Assembly (NCBI GenBank): GCA_030635005.1
Contig: DAOVZS010000138.1
Coordinates: forward strand, 1 to 5,612
Source: Thiomargarita sp.
GTDB taxonomy: Bacteria; Pseudomonadota; Gammaproteobacteria; Beggiatoales; Beggiatoaceae
Length of the DNA stretch: 5,612 nucleotides
Reading direction: 5' to 3'
The translations under genes and the position numbers were made by a program. Shown here piece by piece: positions 1 to 5,612 of the stretch (position 1 is its first letter; each line of letters starts with the position of its first letter). Below the pieces are notes generated by a model, which saw only the letters and a list, made by a program, of their open reading frames with translations, was not told the origin of the DNA and made no database searches.

Positions 1-756
1 AAAGCGGCGCATATTAGTCAGTTAAATATGCACAATGAAATAGAAAAAGAGGAGCTTGAATGCCGCTATTCAAAAGAAACAACCGAGGCATAAACCCTCA
101 CAGCCATTGAACATATTAAGCAAAGTAAACAAACTGAAAGGCTAAAGTCGCAGTTAGCAGAAGAAGCGATTCGTTTAAGCAAAGAGCAAGAAAGTATTCA
201 GCAGAAAAAAACCTTGGAAACTGAACAAGCCCTACATGCGATAAGCGAAGGCAATCGTTTATCAGAAGTAGAAATGCACACCGCACAACAGGAGATCGAA
301 CAAAAAACAATCCTTGAAAAACAAGCATCCGTCCTAAAAGTGCAGATTCAAGAACAAGCTGATTTTCTTGAAGCACAAGTTTTGGATGCACGTCTCATAC
401 GCGAAAAACAAATACATCAAAGTAAGCTTGATGCCAAAGAAAAGAAAAAGCGGCTTCAAATGGCGTTACAAGAAAAGAAAATGGATCAAGAGCGTATGCG
501 GCAAGATATTCGCAATCAGATTAATAAGGAAGATTTGCTGAGACGTTTGATTGATAAATCAGCCGATATAGCAGCTGAAATGCCTGATATTCAAGAACTC
601 AAAGTATTACAAACCAATCAAGATGACATTAATTTCAATTCCTTATCCACTTTTGTCACAAAAATATTAGCAGTGGCTGAAAATTTTGGCATCCCTTTAA
701 CGGGTTCTCAGAAGACAGAAGATAACACAGCCCCGATTTCAACGTCTGACAATTAA
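1..756 (+). pseudogene. Interrupted coiled-coil protein, C-terminal part; tail resembles flotillin/SPFH proteins
   Basis: Frame 1 is open from the left edge for 30 codons, meets TAA at 91-93, then stays open to TAA at 754-756. Both sides of the stop read as the same kind of protein: rich in Glu, Gln, Lys and Ala with almost no Gly or Pro, typical of a long charged coiled coil. The interrupting codon is one base from CAA (Gln), a very common codon here. After the stop the first usable start is TTG at 214, with no Shine-Dalgarno before it, and the coiled-coil pattern already runs through 94-213, so 214 is unlikely to be the original start. The last 60 or so residues change character: a segment with AEMPDIQELKVLQ, then a hydrophobic helix ending AVAENFGIP, then a polar tail. 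This resembles the C-terminal end of flotillin-like SPFH membrane-scaffold proteins, whose long helical region precedes such a tail. That assignment is inference, because the SPFH domain itself would lie upstream. No signal peptide or membrane segment is visible. If the stop is a sequencing error, this is simply an intact gene end. Confidence 0.6.
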
Positions 757-842
757 GCTCAAAAAGAATCCATTGAGAATTTTGTGACATTGGTTCTAAA
801 GGATTTATGAGTATCTTGGTGTTTTATCTTGTTTTAAGGCAT

Positions 843-897
843 GGTGGGAAAGTAGGAAATTTGTAGTGCTATGTATCTTTATACCTACTTACCCACC
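843..897. repeat. Long imperfect inverted repeat (14-bp arms, 27-nt loop)
   Basis: Arms GGTGGGAAAGTAGG (843-856) and CCTACTTACCCACC (884-897) pair at 13 of 14 positions; the only mismatch is A849 against A891. It lies between two convergent genes, where a terminator is expected, but neither strand has a run of T directly after the stem, so it is not a standard Rho-independent terminator. It could be an RNA processing or stability hairpin, or a small dispersed palindromic element. Nothing else is recognised in the 154-bp gap from 757 to 910. Confidence 0.6.
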
Positions 898-910
898 CTA
901 CACTCCTTAC

Positions 911-1789
911 TTAAATCATTTCTGGTCCATCATAATTCTTATTGGGATCTTCAGGATCAACATTTAAGTCTTCACGTCGTCGTTCTACTCGTTTTTGCAT
1001 CGCATCCGCTTGGAGCGGAATCGTGTTTTCTCCAAATAAAACTTGTTTTAACAGCTTAAAGCCAAAGCTTAACAGCATCACATCATCTGTCTTTAATATG
1101 TCAAGAATGGCAGATTCAACATCATACACCTCAGAAAATCCATCACTTAATACAAAATCCCGCAATCCATCAAGATTATAACTACACAGAAAAAAGAATT
1201 GGAAACTACGTTGAGAGGGTTTGCCTATGGTAGGTCCTGCGGATCGTTTTTTAAGAATAATTTGTCGCCAATCACGATTTATCTGATCATATTCTTCAAC
1301 CCCTTGCTCTTTACGATAGTCAGCCACCGTAACAGTACGAGATTCTTGATGCCCTAAACAATGATCCTCATGAATTAAGAAATAGGTGTCTTCATCTATC
1401 GCAGAATTTTCTTTACGCATTGACATTAACCCTAAGGCGTAATATCGACACACCGTGGGACGATCCTCATACACACTACATCCTGTCTCTGACAAAAATG
1501 GACAAGCTGGGTTATCATCAGCAGTCTTAATTTTAACACCCGGCATGCTATGACTGTCCATCTCATAAGGCAAAGTGTATTGCCCTAAAAATTCAGCTGA
1601 ACTTAATCCTAACTTTGTTTTTAAGCGTAAAATGTCATAAGGTGTTAATGTAATATCAATACGCTTACAACATTCATTAAAACAAGCAATATCTTTATGA
1701 CACCGAAATTGGATGTTTTCATCTAAAGAGAGTTTGACAGGATTCAAAGGGCTATGGTTAGGAATACTGTCTAAAGGAATATCAGTCAT
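911..1789 (-). CDS. YkgJ-family cysteine-cluster protein (putative Fe/Zn-binding)
   Basis: This 292-residue protein carries the YkgJ/CxxxCxxCC-family cysteine pattern. Cys30, Cys36, Cys40 and Cys41 form the first cluster, followed by hydrophobic text ending in LTPYDILRLK. A second cluster has Cys96, Cys104 and Cys114 in the order ACPFL, GCSVYEDRP and VCRYY, which is characteristic of the family, and Cys144 sits in HEDHCLGH. These residues are thought to bind a metal, iron or zinc; no enzymatic reaction is firmly assigned to most members. After about residue 180 there is a further region of about 110 residues with an aromatic patch (FQFFFLCSYNLDGLRDF) and a basic/acidic tail, so the protein is longer than a minimal YkgJ domain. 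No signal peptide or membrane helix is seen, so it is probably cytoplasmic. The ATG at 1787-1789 has a weak AAGG about 11 bases upstream. It is transcribed away from the small frame and cas6, and no neighbour reveals its role. Family assignment is strong; function is unknown. Confidence 0.88.
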   Translation of the reverse strand: MTDIPLDSIPNHSPLNPVKLSLDENIQFRCHKDIACFNECCKRIDITLTPYDILRLKTKLGLSSAEFLGQYTLPYEMDSHSMPGVKIKTADDNPACPFLSETGCSVYEDRPTVCRYYALGLMSMRKENSAIDEDTYFLIHEDHCLGHQESRTVTVADYRKEQGVEEYDQINRDWRQIILKKRSAGPTIGKPSQRSFQFFFLCSYNLDGLRDFVLSDGFSEVYDVESAILDILKTDDVMLLSFGFKLLKQVLFGENTIPLQADAMQKRVERRREDLNVDPEDPNKNYDGPEMI

Positions 1790-1868
1790 GAATTAAAAAA
1801 ACCTTAAAGGTAAAATGATAAATATGTTATTTTACTTTTTTTAACGATTTTATACAAGCGAGTAACTT
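1790..1868. promoter_or_regulatory. Divergent intergenic promoter region
   Basis: This is a 79-bp, very AT-rich spacer between the YkgJ gene (leftward) and the small frame plus cas6 (rightward), so both promoters should be here or overlap the gene starts. On the minus strand a plausible sigma70-like pair is TTGTAT (1852-1857) and TAAAAT (1829-1834), with a 17-bp spacer, giving a leader of roughly 30 nt before the YkgJ ATG. The -35 element matches consensus poorly and the -10 well. For the rightward unit I found no convincing pair: TATACA at 1851-1856 looks like a -10 but would start transcription only a few bases before the ATG at 1869. No operator palindrome stands out. Confidence 0.4.
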
Positions 1869-2045
1869 ATGTTAAACTTAAGTGAATTATTAATGGAACA
1901 TCACGAATTAAAAACTTTTGAAGAATTGCTTGAATTGCTTAAACACGCAAAAAAAACTGAACGCTTTTTTCGTATGGATGTCCTGCCTCCTTTTCCAGAT
2001 ACCCCCGAAAATTGGGAAGATCGTTTAGAAGCGACTTTTTATTAA
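1869..2045 (+). CDS. Small hypothetical protein (58 aa) directly upstream of cas6
   Basis: ATG at 1869 to TAA at 2043-2045 encodes 58 residues. The first half (MLNLSELLMEHHELKTFEEL, continuing ELLKHAKKTERFF) is rich in Leu, Glu and Lys and should form amphipathic helix. The second half is LPPFPDTPENWEDRLEATFY, Pro-rich then acidic and aromatic. By my count it has 13 acidic against 7 Lys/Arg residues. I do not recognise the family. It is supported as a real gene by its coherent amino-acid make-up, a partial ribosome site (AGCGAG) about 6 bases before the ATG, its position as first frame after the divergent promoter region, and its stop lying 21 bp before the cas6 start, which suggests co-transcription. 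A role with Cas6 would be inference only. It could also be an unrelated small regulator. Confidence 0.6.
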   Translation: MLNLSELLMEHHELKTFEELLELLKHAKKTERFFRMDVLPPFPDTPENWEDRLEATFY

Positions 2046-2054
2046 TAGAAAAAC

Positions 2055-2058
2055 GAGG
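2055..2058 (+). promoter_or_regulatory. Ribosome binding site that fixes the cas6 start
   Basis: GAGG at 2055-2058 lies 8 bases before ATG 2067-2069 but only 2 bases before the in-frame TTG at 2061. The spacing favours the ATG, giving a 225-residue protein beginning MLWQEEE. Another in-frame ATG at residue 14 has no such site. Confidence 0.6.
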
Positions 2059-2066
2059 ATTTGATT

Positions 2067-2744
2067 ATGTTATGGCAAGAAGAAGAGACTCAAAAAGATT
2101 CTGTGATGTCCCAATCTGTTGTGGATTTAAACTTTAATATAGAATGTCGGTGTTTAGCGGTGGATCATGCGTACGCCTTATCTCGTGCGATTCATGACAC
2201 CTTATCATGGTTTGAACATGAATTACAAGCAGGTTTACATTTGATACATGGTGCGGATTCAGGCAATGGGTGGTGTTCTCCCGCTGATTTTTTATATTTA
2301 TCACGTCGTACTAAATTAACATTACGCCTACCCAAACATCGTTTAGAAGCAGCACATGCTTTAACAGGGATTACCTTAGATATTGCAGGAAATTCCCTTA
2401 AAATAGGAAAAGCGACACAAAAACAGTTCATCACAACCCCCGTCTTATTTGCACGGCATATTGTGGCGAATCCAAACGAGGACGAAGATGCGTTTTTAGA
2501 CAATGCAGCTGAAAAGATACAGGCACTGGGTATCCAGTGTCGCAAAGCTTTATGTAGTAAAACACATCGCTTCACATTACCTGATAAAGAAATATTTACA
2601 CGTGGATTAATGATTGCTGATCTCAAACCAGAAGAATCCATTAGTTTACAAGAACAGGGCTTAGGTGAAGGACGAAAAATGGGATGTGGTTTATTTGTAG
2701 CCCATAAGGATATTAAAACATTAAAGCCGAATGGAGAAAAATGA
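2067..2744 (+). CDS. cas6: CRISPR-associated endoribonuclease Cas6 (Cmx6/'MYXAN'-like)
   Basis: Cas6 cuts the long CRISPR transcript within each repeat to give mature crRNA guides. This 225-residue product has the layout of the Cas6/Cmx6 group (the TIGRFAM 'MYXAN' type). An N-terminal strand (VVDLNFNIECRCL) is followed by a helix with DHAYALSRAIHDTL (residues 33-46), then LHLIHG (57-62). Next comes SRRTKLTLRLPKHRL (79-93), an LDIAGNSLKIG hairpin (104-114), and a C-terminal glycine-rich loop LGEGRKMGCGLFV (199-211), the best-conserved signature of this RAMP-fold family. Candidate catalytic histidines are His34, His43, His58 and His61; which one acts cannot be told by eye. The length is usual for this group. 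It follows a 58-residue frame and is the last gene of its unit, ending at TGA 2742-2744 before hairpins and a convergent lipid gene. No other cas gene or repeat array lies within about 1.9 kb to its left or 2.8 kb to its right, so it is a solitary cas6 in this window, and would act on arrays elsewhere. The alternative start is TTG 2061. Confidence 0.87.
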   Translation: MLWQEEETQKDSVMSQSVVDLNFNIECRCLAVDHAYALSRAIHDTLSWFEHELQAGLHLIHGADSGNGWCSPADFLYLSRRTKLTLRLPKHRLEAAHALTGITLDIAGNSLKIGKATQKQFITTPVLFARHIVANPNEDEDAFLDNAAEKIQALGIQCRKALCSKTHRFTLPDKEIFTRGLMIADLKPEESISLQEQGLGEGRKMGCGLFVAHKDIKTLKPNGEK

Positions 2745-2783
2745 TATAATTTATCCACCTTAAGTCCTACCCCCGTTTGGGGC

Positions 2784-2816
2784 GAAGGCACAAACAATAA
2801 ACGAGATTGTGCCTTC
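2784..2816. terminator. Hairpin between convergent cas6 and pfaC, likely terminator
   Basis: GAAGGCACAA (2784-2793) and TTGTGCCTTC (2807-2816) are perfect inverted complements of 10 bp with a 13-nt loop. On the plus strand TTTTT follows at 2826-2830, about nine bases after the stem, so termination of the cas6 transcript is plausible though the U-tract is distant. On the minus strand no U-run follows, so termination of the lipid gene here is less certain. A short C4-GTTT-G4 hairpin at 2771-2782 sits just before it. Confidence 0.55.
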
Positions 2817-2832
2817 TCTTCCTGATTTTTGT

Positions 2833-5612
2833 CTACAAAGCAGCCGCATCCACTAAACAAATCGCCACATCCTTAATCTCATAAATTCTCAGTTTGGGTT
2901 TCCATAAACTCGCATCCCCAATGATAAGCACCTTATCTTTGCTTACTTCAACTTTAGATAAATGGATTTCAACATACATACCGACTTGACCATGTGGAAT
3001 TTGTCCGCGATATTTCCAAATAATTTCATGATCAATCAGTTGGACAAATCGAGGAGATTTAAAATTCTTCCCTAAATCAAGTTGAAGTGCATACGTTTGC
3101 ATGGCTTGCAAAATGGCTTCTACCCCTAATGAACCGGGCATGACGGGATCTTGATGAAAATGGCATTTGAAATACCAATCAGTCATATTGACTTCTTTTT
3201 CAGCGTAAATATACCCTTGTTGATGTTTTCCACCGCCTTCCACAATTTTAACGCTATCAATTAAATTTAACTGATGATGGGCTAAATGATAATGAGGACG
3301 TTGATTGTCAATTTTATACAAACTATCATGACTTTCTTGACTGCTTAAATCAATGCTTAAAACAGGTAATCCACCCGTATTTTCAAACCAAGGGCGAATA
3401 TCCTTACCCCGATCTAAGCCAACTTGATTTGCCAAAGCGGCAAAACTGAAAAATCCAAAACTGGCATCCCCTTTATAAAATAATTCACCCTCACAAAACA
3501 TCTCAAAATCAAAGCGTTGGATAATCATGCCCTGAATATCAGCTTGAGACAATAAACGTGATTGATTCGTCACCGTTTTACCCCGAATATCCACATCTTT
3601 CACAATCCGCCCAGATCCATCTAAATTACGAAAACATAAACTTTCTTCAGGATACAACAAAGTTGTGCCCAAATAAGCCGATAAAAAGCCACAAGGTTGT
3701 AAGGCAATTTCCATTAATACAGAATATGGAATCGTATCTGACGCGTTATGACGGTAATACCATGTCTCAATAGGGGCATCATATTCTGTCACAATCATCG
3801 TTTTAGGCGTAAATTGATGTCTCTCCCCCGTCACTGTTAAGACGCGATGTACAAAATTTAAATGCGTATTAGGCATGCGCGAGGCAGTCACTTTCCCAGA
3901 ATCATAAATCTCAAATTCGGGACCAAAACACTTAGCCACTGAACCCAAACAAAATTCTTGCACTTGCACCTCATTCAACAGCGCTTCTTTGGGTGGTTTT
4001 ACAGTATGAACCAAGGGATCTTTGTATACTCTTGTAGGCAATAAATGATTTTTTTCAGATAATTGCACCCCCACATCTTTAAAATGCACCACAATTTTGC
4101 CATTTAAAATGATTTCAACATCCCCTTTAGCATAAGGGGTAGGGCTTAAACCGAGTTCCGTAATTTCTAAACGATACACTAAAGTCGCAGAAATAGGTGT
4201 CACTTGCCCACGACAACGGACGACTTGTCGTAAATTAGGAATAGGTTGAAAACGGGCATCTGTCGTACATGTTTGAAATCCTAAATATAAAAGATAAAAT
4301 TGCAACAACTGTCCGCAGCCTTCAGCCATTAAAGAACCTGCCATCACCTGATCATCTTTAAAATGACACGGAAAATACCAATGGTCAGGTTCAAGCCGTT
4401 TTTCGCCCACAATCAATCCTAAACCATAAGCACCGCCTTTAAAATCTAATGATGTGACCTGATCAATCATTAAAATCTGTTTAGGAGGAACGCGTAAAGA
4501 AGGATTTAAGCCTGATTGTTCATAATGATGACCAAAACACGCTGCAATATTGCCTTCTGTCAGCTGTATCATATCATTTTGATCAAAAGTCGCCTTTTGA
4601 CAAATTAATAACGGTTCAAATGCTTGTTTTTGGATTTGATCACGTTCTAATAATTCCTTTTTAGAATAAACAACCCCTTTTCCTTTATCTAATTCATCAT
4701 GTGTAAAAAATCCTGCACATCCCCCATCCATCTTCAAGACCATTTTATCACCGACAAAACATTCATAACTAAAGAAAAATAATAAGTTACTCCCATGCCT
4801 GACAAAAGAATTAATAGCAATATCGTATCGTAAAGTATCGCCTTCTTGGGGAATCTCATCTAAAAATGTCATGGTGCAATCCAATAAGCGATACACAAGG
4901 ACCCCTTTATTTTCAAAATCTATGCCTAAATAACTGATTAATAATAAATCACATTGTCCCGATTCGACAGACACCGCCCAAGGTATTTGTCCATCAACTG
5001 AATACCACATGTTGTAAGGTACATCATATTCTGTCGTTAAAGTGCACGGTGTAAAATCACCCTTTTTAGCATTGAGTTTGGTCACACGACTGACTAATAA
5101 ATAAGGCGGTATGGGCAATTGTACACGTTGCTTGTAAGAATCAATGATCGCATAATCTGCACCAAACACGTTAGCAATTTTGCCTTGAGCAAATTCCAGT
5201 AAATCTGCCTCATCCCAAATGACTTCTTTATCAGGCTTTGAAGCCCCCGCTATTTGCAACTGATTTATCTTTAACATTGGCGTTATTTTCGGATATTCAA
5301 ATCTTTTCTGATGTTCATCAGTCAAGAGTGTGGTGTGAATAGGTGTGCCACCTAAGGTAATTTTTTTAATAAGTGACTTACGTCGTTTGGGAGCAGGGGG
5401 GGGATAAAGCGCTGATAAATCCAATGACACACGATGGCTGATTAATTTTGCCAACACTTTAATAATGCTGGTATGATCATCAACCCCTTTTGTGTTGATA
5501 GACATGGCAACATGTTCTTTACCTTTCAAAGTATCCCCAATCCATCGCGTACAACTATTACCTGCACCCAACTCAACAAATATTCTAACACCATCCTGAT
5601 AAACACGATTAA
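2833..5612 (-). CDS. pfaC: PfaC-like polyunsaturated fatty acid synthase subunit, C-terminal part (AT end plus two dehydratases)
   Basis: The frame is open from the right edge to TAG at 2833-2835, giving 925 complete codons; the N-terminus is outside. An apparent TTG start at 5569-5571 is just a Leu inside FVELGAGNSCTRW, because the frame reads on as NRVYQDGVRI upstream. Numbering from the first complete codon, residues 1-69 look like the end of an acyltransferase domain, with the SINTKG and LISHRV segments. Residues 70-78 are a Pro/Lys/Arg linker. Four hotdog units follow, as two double-hotdog FabA-type dehydratases: inactive about 135-330, active 345-520, inactive 550-735, active 770-920. 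The first active site has CHFKDDQVMAGSL with His416 (codon 4363-4365) and Glu430. The second has CHFHQDPVMPGSLG with His817 (codon 3160-3162) and Glu831, matching the His/acid pair of FabA/FabZ. These domains remove water from 3-hydroxyacyl-ACP and can shift the double bond, which makes methylene-interrupted polyenes in Pfa systems. Ketosynthase and chain-length-factor domains are expected upstream. There is no C-terminal glycerol-phosphate acyltransferase domain. The actual lipid product is unknown. Confidence 0.88.
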   Translation of the reverse strand, partial: NRVYQDGVRIFVELGAGNSCTRWIGDTLKGKEHVAMSINTKGVDDHTSIIKVLAKLISHRVSLDLSALYPPPAPKRRKSLIKKITLGGTPIHTTLLTDEHQKRFEYPKITPMLKINQLQIAGASKPDKEVIWDEADLLEFAQGKIANVFGADYAIIDSYKQRVQLPIPPYLLVSRVTKLNAKKGDFTPCTLTTEYDVPYNMWYSVDGQIPWAVSVESGQCDLLLISYLGIDFENKGVLVYRLLDCTMTFLDEIPQEGDTLRYDIAINSFVRHGSNLLFFFSYECFVGDKMVLKMDGGCAGFFTHDELDKGKGVVYSKKELLERDQIQKQAFEPLLICQKATFDQNDMIQLTEGNIAACFGHHYEQSGLNPSLRVPPKQILMIDQVTSLDFKGGAYGLGLIVGEKRLEPDHWYFPCHFKDDQVMAGSLMAEGCGQLLQFYLLYLGFQTCTTDARFQPIPNLRQVVRCRGQVTPISATLVYRLEITELGLSPTPYAKGDVEIILNGKIVVHFKDVGVQLSEKNHLLPTRVYKDPLVHTVKPPKEALLNEVQVQEFCLGSVAKCFGPEFEIYDSGKVTASRMPNTHLNFVHRVLTVTGERHQFTPKTMIVTEYDAPIETWYYRHNASDTIPYSVLMEIALQPCGFLSAYLGTTLLYPEESLCFRNLDGSGRIVKDVDIRGKTVTNQSRLLSQADIQGMIIQRFDFEMFCEGELFYKGDASFGFFSFAALANQVGLDRGKDIRPWFENTGGLPVLSIDLSSQESHDSLYKIDNQRPHYHLAHHQLNLIDSVKIVEGGGKHQQGYIYAEKEVNMTDWYFKCHFHQDPVMPGSLGVEAILQAMQTYALQLDLGKNFKSPRFVQLIDHEIIWKYRGQIPHGQVGMYVEIHLSKVEVSKDKVLIIGDASLWKPKLRIYEIKDVAICLVDAAAL

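Noticed and set aside
116..391. Minus-strand open frame of 91 codons inside the coiled-coil gene
   Set aside because: It is antisense to a Glu/Lys-rich frame, which naturally gives Leu/Phe-rich text that mimics a membrane protein; no ribosome site is visible.
758..780. Weak stem CTCAA/TTGAG after the coiled-coil gene
   Set aside because: Only five base pairs around an 11-base loop; too weak to call a terminator.
871..1181. Plus-strand frames of 62 and 79 codons
   Set aside because: Both lie largely antisense to the end of the YkgJ gene; the first also overlaps the hairpin arm, and neither has a convincing composition or ribosome site.
2745..2832. Possible CRISPR repeat or array beside cas6 (C-rich/G-rich palindromic motif)
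   Set aside because: The motif occurs once only; there are no regularly spaced direct repeats here or elsewhere in the window.
2192..2860. Minus-strand open frame of 222 codons across cas6
   Set aside because: It is the shadow of the well-supported cas6 gene and overlaps the end of pfaC; its translation looks like no protein family and is rich in scattered Cys and Ser.
3558..3773. Plus-strand frame of 71 codons within pfaC
   Set aside because: It is fully antisense to the conserved second dehydratase region and has no supporting signals.
5569..5571. TTG as the start of the large minus-strand gene
   Set aside because: The frame stays open to the window edge and upstream codons continue a domain in mid-motif (FVEL before GAGNS), so this is an internal Leu codon.

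Overview
The window is AT-rich bacterial DNA (judged by eye, not counted) with four genes or gene pieces long enough to recognise and one short open frame. The protein families suggest a Gram-negative bacterium that makes secondary (polyunsaturated or related) lipids and carries a CRISPR-Cas system. A sulfur-oxidising gammaproteobacterium of the Beggiatoa/Thiotrichales kind would fit, but this is an inference from style and gene content, since no marker gene is present.

Layout from left to right. Positions 1-756 (+) hold the end of a long coiled-coil protein, interrupted by an in-frame TAA at 91-93. Its tail resembles the C-terminus of flotillin/SPFH proteins. Positions 757-910 are non-coding and contain a strong imperfect inverted repeat at 843-897. 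Positions 911-1789 (-) encode a YkgJ-family cysteine-cluster protein. A 79-bp AT-rich divergent spacer follows. A 58-codon open frame (1869-2045, +) then leads with a 21-bp gap into a Cas6-type CRISPR RNA endonuclease (2067-2744, +), which resembles the Cmx6/'MYXAN' Cas6 group. Cas6 converges on a large minus-strand gene (2833 to beyond 5612), and the 88-bp gap between them holds a 10-bp perfect hairpin and a smaller C4/G4 hairpin.

The large gene is the C-terminal part of a PfaC-like subunit of a polyunsaturated fatty acid (secondary lipid) synthase. It contains the end of what looks like an acyltransferase domain, a proline/basic linker, and two double-hotdog FabA-type dehydratases. It is cut by the right edge, so the expected ketosynthase and chain-length-factor domains would lie outside.

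The genes do not form one pathway. The short frame and cas6 look like one small transcription unit that would mature CRISPR transcripts from an array outside the window. The synthase belongs to lipid metabolism. No CRISPR repeats, other cas genes, tRNA, rRNA or transposase are visible. The points most worth following are the isolated cas6 with its small leader frame, the AT-to-dehydratase fusion, the interrupted coiled-coil gene, and the hairpin at 843-897.
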